From Amycolatopsis benzoatilytica AK 16/65 (lineage in GTDB: Bacteria; Actinomycetota; Actinomycetes; Mycobacteriales; Pseudonocardiaceae), in assembly GCF_000383915.1 (NCBI RefSeq), contig NZ_KB912942.1, positions 2,454,561 through 2,518,560 of the forward strand: a stretch of DNA of 64,000 nt, written 5' to 3'. A model generated the notes under the pieces. It saw nothing but the letters and a program-made list of their open reading frames with translations. It was not told where the DNA came from and did not search any database. The translations under genes and the position numbers were made by a program. Of this stretch, positions 40,802 to 50,953 are shown piece by piece. Each line of letters starts with the position of its first letter. Within the stretch, counting starts at the first letter, position 1.

Positions 40802-42114
40802 GGCGGTCCTTCCTGGGTTCGGGCCGGTTCGTACTCCCGACGAACGGGCACGGCCGGGACAGACACCTCCGGCGAAGAAATTTCCGAGATTCTCCGGCGC
40901 AGGTAGCTGCGCTCGGCTCCGGTGCGGGCGAGAGCGACCGCTTCGGCGTACGCGACCTGGGCTTCTTCAACGCGGCCGAGGCGGCGCAGGAAGTCGGCGC
41001 GAGTGGCGGGCAGCAGGTGGTAGTCCGGCAGTTCCCCGGCGAGCCGGTCGGCCAGGGCGAGGCCGGCCGCAGGCCCGAAGGCCATCCCGACCGCGACCGC
41101 CCGGTTCAGCTCCACGACCGGCCCCGGCCGGAATCGCAGCAGCTCGGCGTACAACGCGGCGATCTGCGCCCAGTCGGTGTCTTCCGCGCGCGCGGCGGTG
41201 GCGTGACAGGCGGCGATGGCGGCCTGCACCTGGTACGGGCCGGGGTCGCGGCGGCGGAGCGCGTTGTCCAGCAGCTCGGTGCCCTCGTCGATCGCGGAAG
41301 CGTCCCAGCGGGCGCGGTCTTGTTCTTCGAGCGGGACGAGCTCGCCGCTCGGCCCGGTGCGGGTGCCGCGCCGCGCGTGCTGGAGGAGCAGCAGCGCGAG
41401 CAGTCCGGCGGCCTCGGGTTCGTCCGGTAGCAGCCGGACCAGCAAGCGGGCCAGCCGGATGGCTTCGCCGGCCAGGTCGGGTCGTTGCAGGTCGTCGCCT
41501 TCGCTTGCCGAGTAGCCCTCGTTGAACAGCAGGTACAGGACGCCGAGGACGGCCGCGGTGCGTTCGGGCAGCAGGTCCGCGGGCGGCACCCGGTACGGGA
41601 TCCCGGCGGCGCGGATCTTGCGTTTCACCCGGACGAGGCGTTGCGACATGGTCGATTCGGACACCAGGAACGCGCGGGCGATCTCCGCGGTGCTGAGGCC
41701 GGCGAGGGTGCGCAGCGCGAGCGCGACCTGGGCTTCGAACGCCAGGGAGGGGTGGCAGCAGGTGAAGATGAGCCGGAGCCGGTCGTCCTCGAGCCCGCTC
41801 TGCTCGGCTGGTTCGGAAGGCTCGTCCGCGACGGCCAGGCGCGCGGCCTCCCGGAGCTTTCCCGCTCCGGCGGCTTCCCGGCGGAGCCGGTCGACCGCGC
41901 GGTTGCGGGCGGCGGTGGTGAGCCAGGCGCCGGGACGGCGCGGGATCCCGTCGCGCGGCCAGACGCGCACAGCGAGCGCGAAGGCGTCCTGGGCGCATTC
42001 CTCGGCGAGGTCCCAGTCGCCGGTCACCCGGATGAGGGTGGCCACGACCGCGCCCCACTCGTCCCGGAACGCCTGCGCGACCGCGGCTTCCACCGCGTCG
42101 TGCTGCCCCGTCAC
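40798..42114 (-). CDS. ECF42-type RNA polymerase sigma factor
   Basis: A 438-residue sigma-70 family protein. Region 2 (VTGDWDLAEECAQDAFALAV, RRPGAWLTTAARNRAVDRLR) and region 4 (LSTAEIARAFLVSESTMSQR) occupy the first 185 residues. The long C-terminal part (LLFNEGYSASEGDDLQRPDL and helical repeats, AELLRFRPGPVVELNRAVAV) is the TPR-like extension of ECF42. It probably drives its own operon; no anti-sigma gene is present, consistent with the extension doing that job. GTG 42114 follows GGGAGC. Confidence 0.9.
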   Translation of the reverse strand: MTGQHDAVEAAVAQAFRDEWGAVVATLIRVTGDWDLAEECAQDAFALAVRVWPRDGIPRRPGAWLTTAARNRAVDRLRREAAGAGKLREAARLAVADEPSEPAEQSGLEDDRLRLIFTCCHPSLAFEAQVALALRTLAGLSTAEIARAFLVSESTMSQRLVRVKRKIRAAGIPYRVPPADLLPERTAAVLGVLYLLFNEGYSASEGDDLQRPDLAGEAIRLARLLVRLLPDEPEAAGLLALLLLQHARRGTRTGPSGELVPLEEQDRARWDASAIDEGTELLDNALRRRDPGPYQVQAAIAACHATAARAEDTDWAQIAALYAELLRFRPGPVVELNRAVAVGMAFGPAAGLALADRLAGELPDYHLLPATRADFLRRLGRVEEAQVAYAEAVALARTGAERSYLRRRISEISSPEVSVPAVPVRREYEPARTQEGPP

Positions 42115-42188
42115 CGCGTGCTCCCTTCTCTGGCCGGACCGGTCCCGGCCTTCGCACCGTAAACCGGGGAGCCGACAATTTCTCCCGC

Positions 42189-42968
42189 TCAGCCGTGTTC
42201 GCCCGGTCGGTCTTGGGGCGGCTGGCCGGCGAGCTGCCCGATCCCGTCCAGGATCCGGCCGAGGCCGAACCGGAAATGGTGCTCGGGATCCGACGGCCCG
42301 CCGTAGGCGTTGCCCGCGGTGGTCCCGACGCGGCTCGCGCGCGGGAAATGGTCCGGATCGGCGGCCGGGATCTCGGCCAACACCGGGGCGGCACGGCCCC
42401 ACCAGACCAGATCGGTCATCCCGCTCGCGCGGGTGGCGGTGGCCGTGTCGAGCGCACCGCGCACCGCGCCCGCGACGAGACCGTTGACCAGGCTCACGAT
42501 CGCGTCCAGCTGGACGTCGGTGAGATTCAGCTCGTCCATCGCGGCGAGTTCCCGCTCGTACTTGGCGAAGGTGTGCGGTCCGAGCGTCGGACGGCCGCCG
42601 CGCAGTTCGAGCAGCCACGGGTGCCGGTGGTAGAGCCGCCACAGGTCTTCGGCGACCGCGGTGAGCCCGGCGCGCCAGCCTTCCGGCAGCTCACCGGGCA
42701 GTTCGCCGTGCGCGTGGTCGAGCATCAGCTCCAGCAGTTCGTCCCGGCCGGGGACGTAGGTGTAGAGCGACATGGTGGCGACGCCCAGCTCGTCGGCGAC
42801 CCGGCGCATGGTGACCGCGGCGAGGCCGTCGGCGTCGGCAATCCGGACACCGGCACGGACCACGTCCGGCACGGCGAGTTTGGGTTTCGGGCCGCGTCGA
42901 GGGGGACCGGGCACGGCCCACAGCAGCTCGATGGTCCGCCGCGGATCGCCCGGCGCGTCGCCGCCCAT
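42189..42968 (-). CDS. TetR family regulator (TetR_C type)
   Basis: A 259-residue TetR repressor (GPKPKLAVPDVVRAGVRIAD; VADELGVATMSLYTYVPGRD), with a TetR_C domain (HPWLLELRGGRPTLGPHTFA). ATG 42968 has GGAGAA. It is divergent from the SNF2 helicase gene and may control it; this class often represses drug-efflux or antibiotic genes. Confidence 0.9.
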   Translation of the reverse strand: MGGDAPGDPRRTIELLWAVPGPPRRGPKPKLAVPDVVRAGVRIADADGLAAVTMRRVADELGVATMSLYTYVPGRDELLELMLDHAHGELPGELPEGWRAGLTAVAEDLWRLYHRHPWLLELRGGRPTLGPHTFAKYERELAAMDELNLTDVQLDAIVSLVNGLVAGAVRGALDTATATRASGMTDLVWWGRAAPVLAEIPAADPDHFPRASRVGTTAGNAYGGPSDPEHHFRFGLGRILDGIGQLAGQPPQDRPGEHG

Positions 42969-42977
42969 TTTTCTCCT

Positions 42978-43006
42978 CGTACGTCGTACAGGGTTTTCCG
43001 GTATAG
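42978..43006 (+). promoter_or_regulatory. operator/promoter between TetR and helicase
   Basis: CGTACGTCGTAC (about 42978-42989) is a short GTAC-GTC-GTAC repeat next to a -10-like TATAGT at about 43001. Placed to control the helicase promoter; binding is inference. Confidence 0.4.
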
Positions 43007-43062
43007 TAGCCCGGACAGAGCTGCCAGGGGAGGGCGGAGCACTGAATACAGCAATCTCAGCC

Positions 43063-45552
43063 GTGGTCGAGCCAGGACAGATCGTGTTCTGGCGAGCCGA
43101 CGGCGCGGAGCCGGCCGTCCCCGGTGCGCCGGGGATGGCCGAGGTCGTGCTGCCCGAAGGCGTCCGCACGGTGCCCGCGCTGCGGCTGCCGACCGCGGAA
43201 GCGGTGCCGGTGCTGCGGACGCTGAACAGTCCGGCGGCGCAGTTCTGGGCGCGGGCCGCCGAGGCCGCCGAGCGGCTGGCCGCGGCGGGCTGGACCGGCA
43301 CGCTCGACCCAGGCGAAGAACGCTGGCTGCGTCGGCTCGCCGACGCGATGCCGCCGCACGCGCACGCGGCCCCGATCCCGGGCGATCCGACCCGGCTGCC
43401 CGAACCGTATCCGCTGCTGATGCGGTTCCTCGCCGACGTCACCGGCGTCCGGCCGGCGCTGCGGGTCTCGCTGCGCATCGAGTCGGACGACTTGGCGGGC
43501 GGCCGGTTCCGCGCGGTGGTCCAGGTGCACGGCGGGGCCGAGCCGCTGGTCGACGCCGAGGAACTGTGGCGCGGCGACAGCCAGGAGGCACGGCACGAGG
43601 TCCTGCTGGCGCTGCGGCACGGCGCCGGGGTCTGGCCGGCGCTGGCGCCGTTGCTGTCCGCAGCCGTTCCTTCGTCGGTGCCGCTGGGCGACCGCGAGAT
43701 CGCCGAACTGCTCGCAGGCGCCCTCGACGCCGCGGAGCTGTCCGTGCACTGGCCCGCGGAGCTCACCGGGCTCGCGGCGCGGGCGGTGGTCCGGCACGGG
43801 GACGCGCCCGCGGACGTGCGGTCCTTCTTCGGCGGCGACCAAGTCCTGCAGTTCGACTGGCAGCTCGCGCTCGGCGACCACGAGCTGAGCGTCGCGGAGC
43901 TGGACGCGCTGGCCGAGGCCCAGCGCCCGGTGGTCCGGCTGCGCGACCGGTGGGTGCTGCTCGATCGCACGACCGCCGACCGGGCTCGCGACCGCGCGCT
44001 GAAACCGCTGACCGCGATCGAGGCGCTCGGCGTCGCGCTGACCGGCCGGACCGAGATCGACGGCGAACAGGTGGAGGTCCGCGCCGACGGCTGGCTCGAG
44101 AAACTGCGCGAGCGGCTGTCCGCCGATCCGGTCCCGGTGCCGCAGCCGGCCGGGCTGGCCGCGCACCTGCGGGACTACCAGCTGCGCGGACTGCAGTGGC
44201 TCGACACGATCACCAGCCTCGGGCTCGGCGGATGCCTCGCCGACGACATGGGGCTCGGCAAGACCGTCACGCTCATCGCGCTGCACCTGCATCGCGCCGG
44301 CGGCCCGACGCTGGTCGTGTGCCCGGCCTCGCTGCTGGGCACCTGGGAAACCGAAATCCGCCGGTTCGCACCCGGCGTCGCGGTCCGCCGGTTCCACGGC
44401 GCGTCGCGGTCGCTGGACGACCTCGACCGCGGCTTCGTCCTCACCACCTACGGCACCCTGCGCACCGACCCGGGCCCCCTCGCCGGGATCGGCTGGGACC
44501 TGCTGGTCGCAGACGAGGCGCAGCACGTCAAAAACCATCGCTCGGACACAGCCAAAGCGCTGCGACTGCTGCCTTCCGCGGCGAAAGTCGCGCTCACCGG
44601 CACGCCGGTGGAGAACACGCTGACCGAGCTGTGGGCGATCCTCGACTGGACCACGCCCGGTCTGCTCGGCCCGCTCGCCGACTTCCGCCGCCGCTGGGGC
44701 AAGCCGGTCGAATCCGGAGCCGACCCGGCGGCCGCCGAGCAGCTGTCCCGGCTGCTGCGGCCGTTCCTGCTGCGCCGCCGCAAATCCGACCCGGGCATCG
44801 CCCCCGAGCTGCCGGCCAAGACCGAGACCGACCGGCCGGTGTCGCTCACCTCCGAACAGGCCGCGCTCTACGAGGCGACGGTGCGCGAGCTGATGGCCGA
44901 CATCTCCGCGAGCGACGGGATGGCCCGCCGCGGCCGCGTGGTCAAGCTGCTCACCGCGCTCAAACAGATCTGCAACCACCCCGCCCAGTACCTCGGCGAG
45001 CCGGCCGGCAGCACGCTCGCCGGCCGGTCCGGGAAGCTGGAGCTGCTGGACGAGCTGCTCGACACGATCCTCGCCGAGGACGGCGCGGTGCTCGTGTTCA
45101 CCCAGTACGTCGTCATGGCCCGGTTGCTCGAACGCCATCTCGCCGCGCGCGGGATCCCGTCCCGGCTGCTGCACGGCGGCACCCCGGTGGCCCGGCGAGA
45201 GGAGCTGGTCCGCGCGTTCCAGGACGGCGAGGCTCCCGTGTTCCTGCTGTCGCTCAAGGCGGCCGGCACCGGACTCACCCTCACCCGCGCCGACCACGTC
45301 GTGCACTACGACCGGTGGTGGAACCCCGCGGTCGAGGACCAGGCGACCGACCGCGCGTACCGGATCGGGCAGACCCGGCCGGTGCAAGTCCATCGGCTGA
45401 TCGCGGAAGGCACCGTCGAGGACCGGATCGCGGTGATGCTGCGCGAGAAACGAGCGCTGGCCGACGCGGTCCTCGCGTCCGGCGAAGCCGCGCTCACCGA
45501 ACTCACCGACGCCGAACTGGCCGAACTCGTCACCCTCCGGAGGCAGCGATGA
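43063..45552 (+). CDS. SNF2/RapA-type DEAD-like helicase
   Basis: An 829-residue SNF2 ATPase. The N-terminal half includes the SNF2-associated (DUF3670-like) region with FFGGDQVLQFDWQLALGDHE. Motifs: DDMGLGKT (394-401), DEAQHV (484-489), LTGTPVEN, QICNHP, and DQATDRAYRIGQ. GTG 43063 is used, but CTG 43042 is in frame behind GGGGAGGGCGGAG, so a CTG start adding seven residues is possible. It is coupled to a SWIM gene by ATGA. Such pairs may remodel nucleic-acid-protein complexes; role unproven. Confidence 0.88.
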   Translation: MVEPGQIVFWRADGAEPAVPGAPGMAEVVLPEGVRTVPALRLPTAEAVPVLRTLNSPAAQFWARAAEAAERLAAAGWTGTLDPGEERWLRRLADAMPPHAHAAPIPGDPTRLPEPYPLLMRFLADVTGVRPALRVSLRIESDDLAGGRFRAVVQVHGGAEPLVDAEELWRGDSQEARHEVLLALRHGAGVWPALAPLLSAAVPSSVPLGDREIAELLAGALDAAELSVHWPAELTGLAARAVVRHGDAPADVRSFFGGDQVLQFDWQLALGDHELSVAELDALAEAQRPVVRLRDRWVLLDRTTADRARDRALKPLTAIEALGVALTGRTEIDGEQVEVRADGWLEKLRERLSADPVPVPQPAGLAAHLRDYQLRGLQWLDTITSLGLGGCLADDMGLGKTVTLIALHLHRAGGPTLVVCPASLLGTWETEIRRFAPGVAVRRFHGASRSLDDLDRGFVLTTYGTLRTDPGPLAGIGWDLLVADEAQHVKNHRSDTAKALRLLPSAAKVALTGTPVENTLTELWAILDWTTPGLLGPLADFRRRWGKPVESGADPAAAEQLSRLLRPFLLRRRKSDPGIAPELPAKTETDRPVSLTSEQAALYEATVRELMADISASDGMARRGRVVKLLTALKQICNHPAQYLGEPAGSTLAGRSGKLELLDELLDTILAEDGAVLVFTQYVVMARLLERHLAARGIPSRLLHGGTPVARREELVRAFQDGEAPVFLLSLKAAGTGLTLTRADHVVHYDRWWNPAVEDQATDRAYRIGQTRPVQVHRLIAEGTVEDRIAVMLREKRALADAVLASGEAALTELTDAELAELVTLRRQR

Positions 45553-46196
45553 CCGACCGGGTCCGCGGATTCCCCGCGTTCCCCGCCCGCCCCGGCCGCG
45601 GCGCGTTCGCCCGCACGTGGTGGGGCCGGGCCTGGGTGCAGGCGATGGAAGACACCGCACTGGACCTGCAGCAGCTCAAGAAGGGCCGCCGGTACGCCGC
45701 CGCCGGGATGGTCGGCCCGATCACGGTCAGCCCGGGCCGGATCACCGCGACCGTCGAAGACGCCGACGACGGCCCGTACCGCACCGGCGTGCAGCTGTCC
45801 GAACTGTCCAAGCCGGACTGGGACTTGCTGCTCGACCGCGCCGCCGAGCACTCCGGCCACCTGGCCGCGCTGCTCGACCGGCACCTGCCCCCGGAACTGG
45901 CCGAGGTGGTGCCGCTGCTGCCCGGCATCGGCGATCTCGACCCGGACTGCGACTGCCCTGGCTGGGAACTCCCGTGCCGGCATGCCGCGGCGCTGTCGTT
46001 GCAGGTGGCGTGGCTGCTCGACGAGGACCCGTTCCTGCTGCTGCTCGCCCGCGGCCGGACCGAGCAGGAAGTCCTGGACGAACTCGGACGGCGGACGGCG
46101 ACCCGGGTCACCACCGGCGCGCCGGCGGCCGAGGCATACGCGAGGAAGGTGCCTCCGCTGCCAGCGCTGGCGGAGTTCGTGCCGCGCACCCGCTGA
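45549..46196 (+). CDS. SWIM zinc-finger protein
   Basis: A 215-residue protein with TWWGRAWVQAMED and RRYAAAGMVGPITVSPGRI at the N-terminus, and a SWIM finger, CDCPGWELPCRHAAAL, with ligands Cys134, Cys136, Cys143, His145. SWIM proteins often partner SNF2 ATPases in bacteria. Its ATG overlaps the helicase stop (ATGA), so the products are probably made in step. Confidence 0.9.
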   Translation: MTDRVRGFPAFPARPGRGAFARTWWGRAWVQAMEDTALDLQQLKKGRRYAAAGMVGPITVSPGRITATVEDADDGPYRTGVQLSELSKPDWDLLLDRAAEHSGHLAALLDRHLPPELAEVVPLLPGIGDLDPDCDCPGWELPCRHAAALSLQVAWLLDEDPFLLLLARGRTEQEVLDELGRRTATRVTTGAPAAEAYARKVPPLPALAEFVPRTR

Positions 46197-46390
46197 GGTT
46201 CACCCGGCCACGGTGAGCCGATCCGGGCGGCGGTCGCCTGGGCACGCGGGGGATGCGTGCGGGGACATCATCCGTCCCCTTCCCGCTCGTTTCCGGCGAC
46301 CATGCCTGGCAGCGCCGCTCTTCTGCCCGGTGCTGGCCGCGCCCATCGCCTGGTTCTGCGGCCAGCACCGGACAGGACGGGCAGCCCAGG

Positions 46391-47818
<1,428 letters not shown>

Positions 47819-47906
47819 CTACCTGTCCGCCCCTGTCCGGGAGCCGATCCCGCCTGCAGCGTTTCCGCAGGCAGCGGCCCCGGCGAGAGATTCTGGGCGA
47901 TCACCC

Positions 47907-47924
47907 GGGTCTTGCCGCAAGCCC
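47907..47924 (-). promoter_or_regulatory. rifamycin-associated element (RAE)
   Basis: Plus strand GGGTCTTGCCGCAAGCCC; minus strand GGGCTTGCGGCAAGACCC. It matches the published 19-base inverted-repeat RAE consensus GGGGCTTGCGGCAAGRCCC except for the first base. RAEs lie upstream of rifamycin-inducible resistance genes, as here, in the direction of rox. Confidence 0.85.
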
Positions 47925-47943
47925 TGGGGTGCGCTATACGTTG

Positions 47944-47973
47944 GAGGGGGCGAGGAAGACCCACGCCCCCTCC
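47944..47973 (-). terminator. hairpin terminator after methyltransferase gene
   Basis: GGAGGGGGCG (47944-47953) and CGCCCCCTCC (47964-47973) pair around an 11-base loop, 19 bp beyond the methyltransferase stop. No T tract. It also separates that gene from the rox promoter. Confidence 0.65.
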
Positions 47974-47991
47974 AGTTCTCGCCGGGCTCTC

Positions 47992-48636
47992 TCACCCGGC
48001 CTTGCGCGCCACCAGGTACGCCTGGTCCGTCGCCTCGTACTCCGGCCCCGGCTCCCGCACCGTCCGCGCCTCAACGACGAAACCGGCATCAGTCAGCAAC
48101 TTCACCATGAAATCGACGTCCAGCCGATACGCATCCGCGGAAATCGCGTGACCGTACGCGTTCTCGATCCGCCGACGCACATTCTCGCCGACCTGGAACG
48201 CGGTCAGCAGCCGCCCGCCCGGACGCAGCACCCGCGCCAATTCCTTGGCCAGCACCGGAAGCTGCTCCGGCGGGGTGTGGATCAGCGAGTACCAGGCGAG
48301 CGCACCGGCCAGCGATCCGTCCGCCAGGTCGAGCGCGGCGATGCTGCCGACCTCGAACCGGATGTCCGGATGCGTCCGCCGCGCCACCGCGACCATTTCC
48401 GGGGACAGGTCCACCCCGAACACGTCCAGCCCGAGCGACTTGAGATACCCGGTCAGCCGACCCGGCCCGCAGCCCAGATCGCCGACCGGGCCCTCGCCGG
48501 TCAACTCCGCGAACGCGGTGATCATCGCCCGGTCCCAAGTGGCGTTCTTAAGAAAATCCTTGAGCATCTCGGCATAGGACTCGGCAACAGTGTCGTAGGC
48601 GGTCCGGGTCTCGGACACGTAAACAGGTTCGGTCAC
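47992..48636 (-). CDS. class I SAM-dependent methyltransferase
   Basis: A 214-residue methyltransferase: motif I VGDLGCGPGRLTGYL, acidic VFGVDLSPEMVAVARR, SLAGALAWYSLIHTPPEQLP and VLRPGGRLLTAFQ. GTG 48636 gives the usual N-terminus. It methylates an unknown small molecule. Monocistronic with its own hairpin. Confidence 0.88.
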   Translation of the reverse strand: MTEPVYVSETRTAYDTVAESYAEMLKDFLKNATWDRAMITAFAELTGEGPVGDLGCGPGRLTGYLKSLGLDVFGVDLSPEMVAVARRTHPDIRFEVGSIAALDLADGSLAGALAWYSLIHTPPEQLPVLAKELARVLRPGGRLLTAFQVGENVRRRIENAYGHAISADAYRLDVDFMVKLLTDAGFVVEARTVREPGPEYEATDQAYLVARKAG

Positions 48637-48688
48637 GGGCACGGACCCTAGCCCGCGCCGGCCCGGCCGCACCGCCGAAACACGCCGC

Positions 48689-50305
48689 CTACACGCGGGC
48701 GCGGGCGATGATCGCGGAAGTGTCGGTTCCAGCGGGCAAAGTACCGAAAGCCACGCCCCAGTCGCCGCCGAACCGCGTGCCGCAGAACGCGTCCGCCACC
48801 GCACGCGGCGCATGCCGCACGAGCAGGGAACCCTGCAGCACCAACGCCATCGACTCGACCACCCGGCGCGCCCGGAACTCCAGATCGTCCACATCGGACA
48901 GATCCTTCTTCAGCATCCCGACGGCCTGGTCCAGCCGCGCGTCGCCGCCCGCAGCCTGCTCGACCTCCGCGAAGAACGCCGCCACCGACTCAGGCTGCCG
49001 TCCCATCGCCCGCAACGCGTCAAGCGCGGCGACGTTGCCCGAACCCTCCCAGATCGACATCAGCGGGGCCTCGCGATACAACCGCGGCATCCCCGATTCC
49101 TCGACGTACCCGTTGCCGCCGAAGCATTCCAGCGCCTCCGCCGCATGCGCCGGAGCCCGCTTGCACACCCAGTACTTGGTGACCGCCAGCCCCAACCGCC
49201 GAAACGCCTGCTCCTGTTCGTCATCGCGCCGATCGCCCGCGGCGGCGAGCCGCATCGACGCCGCCACCGCCGCCTCCGACTCGAGCACCAGATCCGCCAG
49301 CACGTTCGCCATCAACGGCTGATCCACCAACGCCTTGCCGAACGCATGCCGGTGCGTCGCATGATGCACCGCACGCACCACGCCCAGCCGCATCCCGGAA
49401 GCACTGCCGAGCGCGCAGTCGAGCCGGGTGTTGTTCACCATCTCGATGATCGTGCGCACCCCACGGCCCTCTTCGCCGACCAGCCACCCCACCGCGTCCT
49501 CGTACTCGATCTCCGACGACGCGTTCGACCGGTTGCCCAGCTTGTCCTTCAACCGCTGCAACCGGATCGGATTCCGGCTGCCGTCCGGGAGAACCCGGGG
49601 GAGCAGGAAACAGGACAACCCGCCGGGCGCCTGCGCGAGAGTGAGGAACATGTCCGACATCGGCGCGCTCGTGAACCACTTGTGCCCCACGAGCCGGTAC
49701 GTGCCGTCCGCGACCGGCAGCGCCGTCGTCGTGTTCGCCCGGACGTCCGAACCGCCCTGCTTCTCCGTCATCGACATGCCCGCGATCAGGCCGCGCTTCG
49801 TCCGCGGCTCACGCAGGCCGAAGTCGTACTCCGTCGAGGCCAGCAACGGCTCGTAAGTCGCCGTCAACTCCGCGTTCGCGCGCAGCGCCGGAACCGCCGC
49901 GTAGGTCATCGAAATCGGGCAGGTGTGCCCCGCCTCGGACTGGCTCCAGACATAGAACTTCGCCGCGCGCGCCGCGTGCGCACCCGGCCGCTCGTCGCGC
50001 CACGGCGCCGCCTGCAGCCCGTGCGACACCGCCACCTGCATCAAGTCGTGCCAGTGCGGATGGAACTCGACCTCGTCGACCCGATGCCCGTACCGGTCGT
50101 GCGTGCGCAGCACCGGCTCGTTCTCGTTGACCAGCCGGCTCCACTCCTGCACCTGCTCGCTGCCGGCCAACCGGCCCAGCTCGTGCAGCTCCTCGGGCAC
50201 CCAGGCCGCCTCGGTGCGCGAGACCGCCTCCGCCAGCGCCGGATCGGCGGCGACGTCGTACGCCAACGGCGGCACCTGATTGACGACCTCATGCGTGGCG
50301 GACAT
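48689..50305 (-). CDS. acyl-CoA dehydrogenase, AidB family
   Basis: A 538-residue flavoprotein. AidB-like signatures: GHTCPISMTYAAVPAL, MSMTEKQGGSDVRANTT, GHKWFTSAPMSDMFLTLAQA, RTIIEMVNNTRLDCALGSA and LECFGGNGYVEESGMPRLYR. E. coli AidB is in the adaptive response to DNA alkylation, though its activity is debated. ATG 50305 follows GGGAGG. It overlaps the TetR gene upstream by 17 bp on the same strand, an operon. Confidence 0.92.
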   Translation of the reverse strand: MSATHEVVNQVPPLAYDVAADPALAEAVSRTEAAWVPEELHELGRLAGSEQVQEWSRLVNENEPVLRTHDRYGHRVDEVEFHPHWHDLMQVAVSHGLQAAPWRDERPGAHAARAAKFYVWSQSEAGHTCPISMTYAAVPALRANAELTATYEPLLASTEYDFGLREPRTKRGLIAGMSMTEKQGGSDVRANTTTALPVADGTYRLVGHKWFTSAPMSDMFLTLAQAPGGLSCFLLPRVLPDGSRNPIRLQRLKDKLGNRSNASSEIEYEDAVGWLVGEEGRGVRTIIEMVNNTRLDCALGSASGMRLGVVRAVHHATHRHAFGKALVDQPLMANVLADLVLESEAAVAASMRLAAAGDRRDDEQEQAFRRLGLAVTKYWVCKRAPAHAAEALECFGGNGYVEESGMPRLYREAPLMSIWEGSGNVAALDALRAMGRQPESVAAFFAEVEQAAGGDARLDQAVGMLKKDLSDVDDLEFRARRVVESMALVLQGSLLVRHAPRAVADAFCGTRFGGDWGVAFGTLPAGTDTSAIIARARV

Positions 50306-50891
50306 CCGAACCTCCCAAAGACCGCACGACGAACGTGCTCAACTGGCTGACCTCCGCCGACCCGCCGCTGGTCAGCGGGCCGATCAACACCTCCGCCGCG
50401 GCGCCGACCAACGCCGCCGCGCTCACCGCCGCGTCCTGCCCGGGCAGCAGCCCCGCCCGGACCCCGGCCGCGACATGCTCGGCCACGACGTCTCGGAACA
50501 CCCGCCGAAACTCCAACCGCTCGGCCTCGATGACCGCGTCCACCGGCTCCGCCAGCAACGCGTACGCCAGCCGCGGTGCCTTCAACGCCCGTACCGCGAA
50601 CGTCTCGAAAACGGCGACCACCCGCGCCACCGGATCGTCCGGTCCCGCCGCCGACCGCACCGCGTCCACCTCATGCGACACGACCTGCCGGAACACCCGC
50701 ACGACGAGATCGGCTTTGGTGGGGAAGTGGCGGTACACCGTCCCGACCGCGACCCCGGCCCGCTCCGCGACCGCAGCGACCGAGCAGCCGGCGTACCCGT
50801 GCTCAGCGAGTTGCTGCACGGTGGCGTCGAGAATCGTGTCGCGGAGCGCGTCGAGCCGCTCCTGCACTTTGGGCGTTCGGCGGTAGGCCAC
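50289..50891 (-). CDS. TetR family regulator
   Basis: A 200-residue TetR repressor: LDALRDTILDATVQQLAEHG and AERAGVAVGTVYRHFPTKAD form the HTH. GTG 50891; the ribosome site is weak. It overlaps the start of the AidB-like gene, so both are probably self-regulated. Confidence 0.9.
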   Translation of the reverse strand: MAYRRTPKVQERLDALRDTILDATVQQLAEHGYAGCSVAAVAERAGVAVGTVYRHFPTKADLVVRVFRQVVSHEVDAVRSAAGPDDPVARVVAVFETFAVRALKAPRLAYALLAEPVDAVIEAERLEFRRVFRDVVAEHVAAGVRAGLLPGQDAAVSAAALVGAAAEVLIGPLTSGGSAEVSQLSTFVVRSLGGSDVRHA

Positions 50892-50953
50892 GGCAAGAAG
50901 TGAACCACCGATTCACAGCTTCCGTCAATGAGCCGGCCATGCGGAGGTGCGAC

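Noticed and set aside
42195..46196. A single open frame of more than 1300 codons through the helicase and SWIM region
   Set aside because: The helicase motifs are all in another frame; this one has low-complexity Arg/Gly/Ala sequence until it meets the real SWIM gene.
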